From Sporomusaceae bacterium UBA7701 (GTDB lineage: Bacteria > Bacillota > Negativicutes > Sporomusales > UBA7701), in NCBI GenBank assembly GCA_002482545.1, contig DLGF01000023.1, positions 1-18,943 of the forward strand: a DNA stretch of 18,943 nucleotides. The letters run 5' to 3'. The notes below the pieces were generated by a model. It had not been told where the DNA came from. It worked only from the letters and a program-made list of their open reading frames with translations, and did not search any database. The translations under genes and the position numbers were made by a program. Positions 1 to 6,870 of this stretch are shown piece after piece (the stretch's first letter is position 1; every line of letters begins with the position of its first letter).

Positions 1-1403
1 CCGGTGGCTCCAGTAGGTCCGGTGTCACCTGTGGCTCCGGTAGTTCCTGTGGCTCCGGTATCGCCAGTAGCCCCGGTATCGCCAGTAGGTCCGGTATCGC
101 CAGTAGGTCCGGTATCGCCTGTAGGTCCGGTGTCACCTGTGGCTCCGGTAGCTCCTGTGGCTCCGGTATCGCCAGTAGGTCCGGTATCGCCGGTAGGTCC
201 GGTGTCGCCGGTAGGTCCGGTGTCGCCGGTAGGTCCGGTATCGCCAGTAGCGCCAGTATCCCCTGTAGGCCCGGTATCGCCGGTAGCCCCGGTAGCTCCC
301 GTCGGCCCGGTAGGTCCAGTGGGAGAGGGATTTTCTATCGTTACGATAGCAGAGCCTGGAGTAACCGTAATGTCCAGAGTAGAGGATTGGAAAGTCAAGT
401 CTTCTCCAAATCCGACTGTTGCGGTGCCAACAGGACCAAGGACATTAAAAAGTGTCGTTCCCGGGGCAATTTCTCCGGTGGCCCCTGTGGGTCCAGTATC
501 ACCGGTGGCTCCGGTGGCACCCGTGGGGCCGGTATCGCCAGTGGCTCCTGTCACGCCGGTTGCGCCGGTATCGCCGGTTGCACCCGTGGCCCCGGTTGCG
601 CCGGTAGCACCGGTGGCTCCTGTATCTCCCGTAGCCCCTGTTGCGCCGGTATCGCCGGTAGCCCCCGTAGCTCCTGCAGCCCCGGTAGCGCCTACATCGC
701 CCGTCACGCCGGTTGCACCCGTGGCCCCTGTTGCGCCGGTTGCACCAGGGTCGCCGGTAGCACCGGTGGCCCCGGTATCTCCCGTAGCACCCGTTGCGCC
801 GGTATCGCCGGTTGCACCAGTGACTCCTGTTGCGCCGGTAGCACCGGTGGCTCCTGTATCTCCCGTAGCCCCTGTTGCGCCGGTAGCACCGGTGGCTCCT
901 GTATCTCCCGTAGCCCCTGTTGCGCCGGTATCACCGGTGGCCCCCGTAGCTCCTGCAGCCCCGGTAGCGCCTACATCGCCCGTAGCTCCTGTAGGTCCGG
1001 TGTCGCCGGTTGCACCCGTGGCCCCTGTTGCGCCGGTTGCACCAGGGTCGCCTGTAGCTCCGGTAGCCCCGGTGGCTCCGGTATCTCCTGTGGCCCCCGT
1101 TGCGCCGGCAGCGCCGGTCTCTCCTGTAGCACCGGTTATTCCAGGGTCACCGGTAGGGCCGGTAGCGCCCGTGGCTCCTGTTGCGCCGGTTGCACCAGGG
1201 TCGCCTGTAGCTCCGGTAGCACCGGTGGCCCCGGTATCTCCTGTGGCCCCCGTTGCGCCGGCAGCGCCGGTTGCTCCTGTAGCACCGGTTATTCCAGGAT
1301 CACCGGTAGCGCCCGTGGCTCCGGTAGCCCCGGTGGCCCCCGTTGCGCCGGTCGGTCCTGTAGGGCCTGTAGGGCCGGTAGGACCCGGAGGTCTCGTAGG
1401 TCC
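1..1403 (-). repeat. Collagen-coding tandem repeats with higher-order units
   Basis: The 9-nt unit coding for Gly-X-Thr repeats through 474-1403 and 1-320, interrupted by unique sequence at 321-473. Larger units are superimposed. An identical 45-mer occurs at 607-651, 841-885 and 886-930, the last two in direct tandem. A near-identical block of about 150 nt recurs with a 153-nt period starting at 1018 and 1171. A related GDPG-containing segment starts near 721. Rare departures from Gly-X-Thr (GDP, GIT, GAA, GDV) mark the larger units. Such arrays usually vary in copy number between strains. Confidence 0.85.
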
Positions 1404-1553
1404 CGGTGGGCAGTTGGGGTTTACGATAATGACTTTAGAGTCACAATGCCCATGATGATCACATCCCAATGAACAAGTGGGCTTTACGACGATAATGCCA
1501 TGGTTGCCCTGAGGGTCGTAAATAAAACGGTCTTCGTCGCGGCCGTATCCCAC
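1..1553 (-). CDS. Collagen-like (Gly-X-Thr) repeat protein, spore-surface type, 5' part only
   Basis: Read on the minus strand this is an open frame of about 517 codons that leaves the window at its left edge, so the C-terminus is unseen. The GTG start follows a perfect AAAGGAGG at 1561-1568 with 7-nt spacing; in-frame ATGs at 1565-1580 lack such a site. A head of about 50 residues contains C27, C31, H33, H34, H36 and C37 (CSLGCDHHGHC), a possible metal or cross-linking site. Gly-X-Thr triplets (GAT, GPT, GDT) follow for about 310 residues, then a 51-residue non-collagenous module (residues 361-411, bases 321-473), then more triplets. Thr in the Y position is typical of bacterial collagen-like proteins such as the BclA-type exosporium glycoproteins, where it can carry glycans. 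No signal peptide is seen. Spore-surface location is inferred from family and lineage. Confidence 0.85.
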   Translation of the reverse strand, partial: MGYGRDEDRFIYDPQGNHGIIVVKPTCSLGCDHHGHCDSKVIIVNPNCPPGPTRPPGPTGPTGPTGPTGATGATGATGATGATGDPGITGATGATGAAGATGATGDTGATGATGATGDPGATGATGATGATGPTGDPGITGATGETGAAGATGATGDTGATGATGATGDPGATGATGATGATGDTGPTGATGDVGATGAAGATGATGDTGATGATGDTGATGATGATGATGDTGATGATGATGVTGATGDTGATGATGDTGATGATGDPGATGATGATGATGVTGDVGATGAAGATGATGDTGATGATGDTGATGATGATGATGATGDTGATGVTGATGDTGPTGATGATGDTGPTGATGEIAPGTTLFNVLGPVGTATVGFGEDLTFQSSTLDITVTPGSAIVTIENPSPTGPTGPTGATGATGDTGPTGDTGATGDTGPTGDTGPTGDTGPTGDTGPTGDTGATGATGATGDTGPTGDTGPTGDTGPTGDTGATGDTGATGTTGATGDTGPTGAT

Positions 1554-1833
1554 TCCTATTCCTCCTTTCATTGTAATCATAATATCTTATTCATTATGTA
1601 GACATTTTGCTTCTGGCGCTGGAAACACAATGGCAGTTGCGTGGAGCAAAACGGATGAGAAAACGGCTAAACAAGAGCTTACGCGATTCCTGCCGGCGGG
1701 AGAGGGGCGGATTCGCGGATCCTTTAGCGGCGGAAAAATGTCGGTCTGACGGCGTTGCGCCGTTAGTCTGAACGGCAGTGCCCACCCTCAGAGGAGAGGC
1801 ATTCGGCAGCTTTCCCTGGCAGCTTAATTTACA

Positions 1834-1867
1834 TTGAGAGGCAGGTTCCTCAGAACCTGCCTCTCAA
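1834..1867. repeat. Perfect 15-bp inverted repeat with 4-nt loop
   Basis: Arms TTGAGAGGCAGGTTC and its exact complement are separated by CTCA. No T-run follows on either strand, so it is a poor intrinsic terminator. It lies between two divergent genes and therefore terminates neither. It may end an unannotated short transcript or be a dispersed repeat. Confidence 0.7.
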
Positions 1868-1924
1868 ATCTTCTCAGTCAAGAACGGTTGCCTGACGGTT
1901 CCTAAGCTGCTCTTGCCAATCAAT

Positions 1925-1962
1925 CCGGCAAGGAATAGCCATAGGGACACGGTTCTTGCCGG
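1925..1962. repeat. Inverted repeat CCGGCAAG/CTTGCCGG around a GGGACACGGTT core
   Basis: Eight-base perfect arms at 1925-1932 and 1955-1962 enclose 22 nt containing AGGGACACGGTT. My impression, not checked, is that similar cores occur in small dispersed repeats of Firmicutes. No transposase is nearby, so a mobile origin is only a guess. Confidence 0.4.
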
Positions 1963-2162
1963 GGATTACGGTGGGGATAAGGGCGTTTGGCATAAAAACC
2001 GTTGTTTGTAGTGCGGTAATTTTATGTAAAAATACCAATGATCATAAAGTCTAAAAGGGTGAAAAAGGGAAATTTCCCTAATTCAGACTGCTGGAGAATA
2101 CGCTATCTTTTTCCAGTGGAGCTTAGGCCTTCCAACGGGCCCGAATTGGACCTAAATGACAA

Positions 2163-2191
2163 TTGACAATTATTCCCTGGGGGAGGAATAT
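2163..2191 (+). promoter_or_regulatory. Putative sigma-A promoter for cfa
   Basis: TTGACA at 2163-2168 matches the -35 consensus exactly, and GAATAT at 2186-2191 is a moderate -10 after a 17-nt spacer. The start codon is 29 bases downstream of the -10 element. Confidence 0.45.
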
Positions 2192-2220
2192 AAGGGTAAA
2201 TAACGCTAGGTGGTGAGAGC

Positions 2221-3429
2221 ATGAATCTTGCGGGAATGCCGCTAATGCAAAAACAGCTCATGAAAACGCTGTTCGGAAAAATCCGGCACGGCGGGCTTAG
2301 AGTCCGCTTCTGGGATGATGAAGAAGTGGATTATGGCGATACTGCACCAAAGGTAAATTTAACCTTTAAATCGTGCCCAAATCCGGCCCTTTACGCCGAT
2401 GATCTGACAATGGCCCTGGGAGAGGCGTATATGGATGGGGTAGTGGAATATGAGGGCCGGCTGGAAGACATTCTCCTGCTATTGTCGGATAATTACCGGT
2501 ATTTCACCACGGCAGGCAAAGCCGCCAGGGCGATTAAAAGCATTACCAATCTGGCTGACCGGGCTCAGGCCAAGAAGAATATCCAACACCATTACGATCT
2601 GGGCAACGATTTCTTTGCGCTGTGGCTGGATGAGACGATGAGTTATTCCTGCGGATATTTTAAACACCCGGATGATACTTTAAAGCAAGCGCAATTGCAG
2701 AAGATCGAGCACATCCTGAAAAAGCTTCATCTTCAGCCTGGCGAAACGTTGCTGGATATCGGCTGCGGCTGGGGCTGGCTCATCATTAAGGCCGCGCAGG
2801 CCTATAACGTCAAGGCGATGGGCATAACGCTGAGCGAAGAGCAATACAGGGGAGTGCGGCAGCGCATAGCCGATCTTGGCCTAACCGGCCAGGTGACTGT
2901 GGAACTTATGAATTATCTTGACCTTGACCCGGCAAAGCACCGTTTCGACAAAGTGGTAAGCGTCGGCATGTTTGAACATGTGGGCAAGTCCAACATGCCT
3001 CAGTATTTTAGCAAGATAAACGAACTGCTGAATCCCGGCGGACTGTCGATGCTGCATACGATTACCGACACGGTGGAAGACAAACCCGAGAATACCTGGA
3101 TAAAAAAATATATATTCCCCGGGGGATATGTCCCCACGTTGAGGGAAGTCATCTGGCAGCTTCCCAGCAGTGATTTTCACCTTCTCCATGCGGAAAGCCT
3201 GCGCATGCACTATGCTATGACCCTTGATCAATGGCATTTGAATTTTTCCCAACAGATCGAATCGATACGGGACAAATTCGGGGACCGGTTTGTCCGCATG
3301 TGGGAACTGTATTTAGCCGGCTGCGCCGCCGCTTTTCGCGCTACCGGGCTGGACATTTATCAGCTTCTGTTTTCCAAGGGCCTCAATAACCAACTGCCGT
3401 TGACCTACGACCACGTATATATGCCTTGA
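2221..3429 (+). CDS. cfa: Cyclopropane-fatty-acyl-phospholipid synthase
   Basis: The 402-residue protein transfers a methylene group from S-adenosylmethionine onto the double bond of unsaturated acyl chains in membrane phospholipids. This hardens the membrane in stationary phase or under stress. An N-terminal lipid-binding part (about 1-120) precedes HHYDLGNDFF (123-132). Next come SYSCGYF with the expected active-site C144, and the SAM-binding loop LLDIGCGWGW (177-186). MFEHVG (250-255) and H279 follow, then YIFPGG (297-302) and Y331. These match the catalytic Cys, Glu, His and Tyr known from the E. coli enzyme. Length is near the usual 380-420. The ATG follows a GGTGGTGA Shine-Dalgarno. The gene stands alone, with its own promoter and a terminator downstream. 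No frameshift or missing key residue is seen. Confidence 0.95.
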   Translation: MNLAGMPLMQKQLMKTLFGKIRHGGLRVRFWDDEEVDYGDTAPKVNLTFKSCPNPALYADDLTMALGEAYMDGVVEYEGRLEDILLLLSDNYRYFTTAGKAARAIKSITNLADRAQAKKNIQHHYDLGNDFFALWLDETMSYSCGYFKHPDDTLKQAQLQKIEHILKKLHLQPGETLLDIGCGWGWLIIKAAQAYNVKAMGITLSEEQYRGVRQRIADLGLTGQVTVELMNYLDLDPAKHRFDKVVSVGMFEHVGKSNMPQYFSKINELLNPGGLSMLHTITDTVEDKPENTWIKKYIFPGGYVPTLREVIWQLPSSDFHLLHAESLRMHYAMTLDQWHLNFSQQIESIRDKFGDRFVRMWELYLAGCAAAFRATGLDIYQLLFSKGLNNQLPLTYDHVYMP

Positions 3430-3573
3430 GGCCCGCGCTCTTGGCGATGCCTGAAGTTTTGATCTGCGGGAGTTTGAGCCGCGGCGGGCCGTCCCGGTCT
3501 GACTTAAACTACGGGCCGGATAGTCCTGTCATAGACGGGATGTCGAAAAATCCATTCCATCCGGAATAGCTGC

Positions 3574-3597
3574 AACCCGCGGGAAACGCGGGTTTTT
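3574..3597 (+). terminator. Intrinsic terminator downstream of cfa
   Basis: Arms AACCCGCG (3574-3581) and CGCGGGTT (3587-3594) flank the loop GGAAA and run into TTTTT. It lies about 145 bases after the cfa stop. Confidence 0.85.
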
Positions 3598-3677
3598 CGC
3601 TGCACGCAGGTTGTGGAGCTTTCAACAACGAAACTAGGCCTTGCCGCATCCGGTTTAGAAAAAATTAATAAATAGCT

Positions 3678-3697
3678 GGGCGACAAGACTGTCGCCC
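3678..3697 (-). terminator. Hairpin terminator after the small zinc-ribbon ORF
   Basis: GGGCGACA and TGTCGCCC form an 8-bp perfect stem with a 4-nt loop. On the minus strand it begins 4 bases after the TAA at 3702-3704. T-rich sequence follows, with a run of Ts about 13 bases on. The tight placement supports a translated minus-strand ORF upstream. Confidence 0.6.
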
Positions 3698-3710
3698 ATG
3701 GTTACTTTCC

Positions 3711-3812
3711 TCAGGTGGGGCATTTGGGCTTGTCATGTTCGTTTTTGGGATTGTCTTTGCGCTTCGGCGCAAGTTCTTTGCCTAATTCCAGCCCACAGGT
3801 AGAGCATTTCAC
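3711..3812 (-). CDS. Small zinc-ribbon-like protein (33 aa), fourth cysteine position replaced by TGA
   Basis: A GTG start is preceded by GAGGAGGTGA at 3819-3828, an almost full match to the anti-Shine-Dalgarno, with 6-nt spacing. The peptide begins MKCSTCG and continues with a lysine-rich, charged middle. It ends PKCPT at a TGA. Without that TGA the frame would continue Gly-Lys and stop at TAA (3702-3704), giving a CPT-x-GK tail. A second CxxC would fit exactly where the TGA stands. Function is unknown; the CxxC/CxxC layout suggests a structural zinc site. The gene may carry a nonsense change, be functional with three cysteines, or read the codon differently. The ribosome site and downstream hairpin argue that it is or was a real gene. 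Confidence 0.6.
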   Translation of the reverse strand: MKCSTCGLELGKELAPKRKDNPKNEHDKPKCPT

Positions 3813-3975
3813 CGGCTATCACCTCCTCAAAAATAGATTGGCCAATAATCCGGGAAAAATCGCGGACAAAAGCACAAGAATTTATTGGATTTGATCAACA
3901 AGGCCAAGCCCGCGGGAACCGGTTCTCCCATAAATGCCAGGGCGCCATTCCCTAAAATCAAACAGAATATGACAG

Positions 3976-4057
3976 GGAAAATATTCAATGTGATATGGAA
4001 AATATTCAATTTCGAGTAAGAAAATGGTATAATTGAACAAATAGCAAAAATGTTCAA
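3976..4057. promoter_or_regulatory. Candidate TetR-family operator cluster over the tetR-like promoter
   Basis: GGAAAATATTCAAT occurs at 3976-3989 and again at 3997-4010, a 21-bp (two-turn) step. A related AAAATGTTCAA lies at 4047-4057. The last copy is also one arm of a perfect inverted repeat, TTGAACA (4033-4039), 11 nt, TGTTCAA (4051-4057). The sites straddle the -35 and the transcription start region, as expected for autorepression. Which protein binds them is inferred. Confidence 0.5.
4005..4033 (+). promoter_or_regulatory. Putative promoter of the TetR-family gene
   Basis: A perfect TATAAT at 4028-4033 sits 17 nt after a weak TTCAAT -35 at 4005-4010. The weak -35 lies inside one copy of the repeated operator-like sequence. 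Confidence 0.5.
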
Positions 4058-4123
4058 GCTATCCAGCGGGCTGATTGATAACTGTCAACCTCCGAGTCAA
4101 CGGGAAGGAAGAATCAAAAGAAA

Positions 4124-4774
4124 ATGGCGATTCAACGACGGAATCAAATATTGAACGTTTTCATACGAATTGTTGCAGAGCATGGAATAAACAGAACCAC
4201 GATGCGGGATATTGCGCACGAAATGGGCTGTAGCGTGGGAACGATTTACAACGACTTTTCCAGCAAGGAAGCGTTAATCGACGGGCTATTGGAACGGGCT
4301 CAAGAAGAAATCGACCAATTGCTGACCCTTTTGTCCACCTCCTGCCAGGCATCGCCGGAAATGAGGCTCCGCCGGTTTCTGATCGGGTACATACAGGCGA
4401 TCAATCTCAAAATGCGTCAGGACCATGCCTTTACTGAATTTATCAAGGAAGTCCGGTATTTTCGCTATATCGGGATTAAGACGACGGATTTGAGCAAGAC
4501 AATAAAAGAAAATATGAACCAAATTCTGGAAGATATCTTGGAGGAAGGTGTTCGCGATGGCGTATTCCGGATAGAGAATATCCCTTTAACCGCGAAATTG
4601 GTGCGCGAGGCCTTTACCGAATATTTGATCCCGTGTCTTACCCTGGAAAGAGAGATCGAAGATATCGTCCAGGATGCGGAAAATATGCTGGATTTGATTA
4701 TCAAGGCGATCAGGACCGTGCAAGGGCCGATTGCATTGAACGACGAAGCTCGCCAGGGACAGGTTTCCGTGTGA
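4124..4774 (+). CDS. TetR/AcrR-family transcriptional regulator
   Basis: The 216-residue protein has the TetR layout. The N-terminal helix-turn-helix spans about residues 10-55, including TTMRDIAHEMGCSVGTIYNDF (25-45) followed by SSKEAL. An all-helical C-terminal domain follows, which in this family binds a small ligand and dimerises. The ATG has only a distant AGGAAG (12-nt spacing), and no better in-frame start is seen, so the start is moderately certain. Repeated and palindromic sites over its promoter suggest autoregulation. The ligand cannot be read from sequence. Neighbours are cfa upstream, separated by a terminator, and the glg operon downstream. Control of either is possible but not shown. 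Confidence 0.9.
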   Translation: MAIQRRNQILNVFIRIVAEHGINRTTMRDIAHEMGCSVGTIYNDFSSKEALIDGLLERAQEEIDQLLTLLSTSCQASPEMRLRRFLIGYIQAINLKMRQDHAFTEFIKEVRYFRYIGIKTTDLSKTIKENMNQILEDILEEGVRDGVFRIENIPLTAKLVREAFTEYLIPCLTLEREIEDIVQDAENMLDLIIKAIRTVQGPIALNDEARQGQVSV

Positions 4775-4968
4775 TAAAATAAAAGAAAAGCACGGAGACG
4801 ACGAAACGGGGGAAGCAGGCCTTTTTGCGAGCTTCATTTAGCGTATCCCGGAAGGCTTTGGCAGGCCTCGCGGAAAGCCTGTTCAGCGCCGCGGAACGCG
4901 GACGGAAATCATGGGGTAGGGCGGATCGACAAAGTTGCCGTTAGGCGCCGAAGATGGAGACAGCGAAT

Positions 4969-6870
4969 ATGATCAGTGATTACGACCGGCATTTATTCAA
5001 CGAGGGAACCCATTTTCGCAGTTACCGCTTTTTGGGTGCGCATGCTTGCCGGCAAGACGGCGTGGCGGGGTGGACGTTTGCCGTCTGGGCGCCGAACGCA
5101 CGGCGTGTAAGCGTGGTCGGCGACTTCAATTCCTGGCAGGGGTGCGGACACCGTATGCGGATGATGCGCGGGTCGGGCATCTGGCAGTTATTTATACCAG
5201 GGCTGAGCGCCGGGGAGTTGTACAAATACGAAATCACCGCCAAGGACGGGACCAGGCGCCTGAAGGCGGACCCTTGCGCCCGGCACGCCGAACTGCGGCC
5301 GGGCACGGCGTCGCGGCTATATGATGAGGACGGGTATGCCTGGCGGGACGGCGACTGGCAGGAAAGGCGCAGGGCGGCGGGGCTTTCGATCCAGCAGCCG
5401 CTGGCGGTCTATGAGGTGCATCTGGGGTCCTGGCGCCGGAAACCCGGCGGCGGCTTTTACAGTTATCGGGAACTGGCGGGCATGTTGCCGGCTTATGTGG
5501 CGGAGATGGGGTTTACGCATGTGGAGCTGCTGCCGCTGGCGGAACATCCTTACGACGGTTCCTGGGGGTATCAGGCCACCGGTTATTTTGCGCCGACCAG
5601 CCGTTACGGCGGGCCCGCTGAATTGAAAGGTCTGATCGACGAATTTCACCGGCAGGGGATCGGCGTCATCCTTGACTGGGTTCCCGGACATTTCGGCAAA
5701 GACGATCACGGGTTGCGGCTGTTTGACGGGACGGCGCTGTACGAGAGCGGGTATTCCCAATTGGCCGAGAATCGCGACTGGGGCACGCTCAACTTTGATT
5801 TCTGCCGGCCGCAGGTGTGGAGTTTTTTGATCAGCAACGCCCTATACTGGCTGGAGGTTTTCCACATCGACGGTTTGCGGGTGGATGCCGTGGCCAACAT
5901 GGTGTACCGCGACTACGGAAAGAAGGAAGGCGAGTGGCTGCCCAACCGGCATGGCGGCAGGGAGAATCTGGAGGCGGTAGCCTTTCTCAAAAAGCTCAAT
6001 GAGGCGGTGCATCAATATTATCCTCAGGCGCAGGTCATTGCGGAAGAGTCGACAACCTGGCCTTCGGTTACCAAACCGGTATATCTGGGCGGACTGGGAT
6101 TCGACTATAAATGGAATATGGGCTGGATGAACGATATATTAAAATATATGGCCTGTGAACCCGGGCGTCGCGCTCACGTACATAACCTGCTGACATTTTC
6201 GCTGATGTACGCCTTCTCGGAGAATTTCCTGCTGCCCCTGTCGCACGACGAAGTCGTGCACGGCAAAAAATCCTTGCTGGATAAGATGCCGGGCGATTAT
6301 TGGCAAAAATTCGCCGGTTTGCGGGCTTTTTACGGTTATTTCATGGCTCATCCCGGCAAGAAGCTACTGTTTATGGGGGGGGAGTTCGGCCAGTTCATCG
6401 AATGGAATGAGCAACAGGAATTAGACTGGCTGCTGCTGGATTTTGACCTGCATCGCCGGCTCCGGCAATGGGTAAGGGACTTGAACCATTATTATCGCGC
6501 CAATCCGCCGCTGTGGCAGGAGGACACGGACTGGCGGGGCTTTGAATGGATCGATTGCCAGGATGCTGAGCAAAGCATGATCAGTTTTCTCCGCAAGACC
6601 CGATCGGGAGCTTGGGTTATCGCCGTGTGCAACTTTACGCCGACAGTGCGTCACGGCTATCAGCTGGGAGTGCCCGCGGCGGGAGTATACCGGGAAGTGC
6701 TCAACAGTGACGAACGGCAATACGGGGGTTCGGGCCAAAGCAATACGGAAGTCGTCGCCCAAGAGGCGGCATGCCATGGTCGCAGATTTTCCATAACGAT
6801 TATGGTTCCGCCATTGTCTACGGTATATTGGCAGTGCGTGCCACAGCGGGAGGAGGAGGCGTATGCGTAA
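4969..6870 (+). CDS. glgB: 1,4-alpha-glucan branching enzyme
   Basis: The enzyme cuts alpha-1,4 glucan chains and rejoins them by alpha-1,6 links to branch glycogen. I chose the ATG at 4969 (633 aa). It has GGAGA 8 nt upstream, and its N-terminus (MISDYDRHLFNEG) fits two-domain Bacillus-type enzymes. An ATG at 4954 would add five residues but has a weaker site. A CBM48 domain occupies about residues 20-115, then a GH13 barrel. Visible are DWVPGHF (region I), GLRVDAV with nucleophile D306, IAEES with general acid E359, and LSHDEVVHGK with the transition-state Asp at 427. It is the first gene of the glycogen operon and overlaps glgC by 8 nt. No clear promoter is seen in the roughly 190 bases upstream. 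Confidence 0.96.
   Translation: MISDYDRHLFNEGTHFRSYRFLGAHACRQDGVAGWTFAVWAPNARRVSVVGDFNSWQGCGHRMRMMRGSGIWQLFIPGLSAGELYKYEITAKDGTRRLKADPCARHAELRPGTASRLYDEDGYAWRDGDWQERRRAAGLSIQQPLAVYEVHLGSWRRKPGGGFYSYRELAGMLPAYVAEMGFTHVELLPLAEHPYDGSWGYQATGYFAPTSRYGGPAELKGLIDEFHRQGIGVILDWVPGHFGKDDHGLRLFDGTALYESGYSQLAENRDWGTLNFDFCRPQVWSFLISNALYWLEVFHIDGLRVDAVANMVYRDYGKKEGEWLPNRHGGRENLEAVAFLKKLNEAVHQYYPQAQVIAEESTTWPSVTKPVYLGGLGFDYKWNMGWMNDILKYMACEPGRRAHVHNLLTFSLMYAFSENFLLPLSHDEVVHGKKSLLDKMPGDYWQKFAGLRAFYGYFMAHPGKKLLFMGGEFGQFIEWNEQQELDWLLLDFDLHRRLRQWVRDLNHYYRANPPLWQEDTDWRGFEWIDCQDAEQSMISFLRKTRSGAWVIAVCNFTPTVRHGYQLGVPAAGVYREVLNSDERQYGGSGQSNTEVVAQEAACHGRRFSITIMVPPLSTVYWQCVPQREEEAYA

Larger units (their letters stand above)
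1554..2220. other. Divergent intergenic region between collagen-like gene and cfa
   Basis: No convincing gene is seen in these 667 bases. The region holds the upstream side of the minus-strand collagen-like gene, where a CATA at 1595-1598 weakly resembles a sporulation sigma-K -10 element. It also has a small hairpin at 1746-1766 (9-bp stem, TTG loop), a perfect 15-bp hairpin at 1834-1867, an 8-bp inverted repeat at 1925-1962, and the cfa promoter. Two 38-39 codon plus-strand frames begin at 1630 and 1655, but neither has persuasive support. Confidence 0.6.

Noticed and set aside
1..1403. CRISPR-like or non-coding tandem repeat array
   Set aside because: Units are 9 nt in phase with codons and encode Gly-X-Thr throughout; there are no spacer/repeat alternations.
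4..1455. 483-codon plus-strand ORF made of Pro-Val-(Ala/Ser/Gly) repeats
   Set aside because: It is the antisense of the Gly-X-Thr collagen frame. The minus strand has a perfect ribosome site, a sensible head domain and an interrupting module, while the plus reading has none of these.
387..1472. Cys/Gly/Ser-rich plus-strand ORF
   Set aside because: Another shadow frame of the same 9-nt repeats; no ribosome site and no family resemblance.
1630..1771. Two overlapping 38-39 codon plus-strand frames (starts 1630 and 1655)
   Set aside because: The second has a modest GGAG upstream and the first has a plausible composition. They overlap in different frames, have no promoter and resemble nothing known, so chance is more likely.
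3827..4057. Hydrophobic 76-codon minus-strand ORF whose stop touches the zinc-ribbon ORF's ribosome site
   Set aside because: It needs a TTG start without a ribosome site, and its repeated residues come from the operator-like DNA repeats of the tetR promoter. The stop/ribosome-site contact is the only point in favour.
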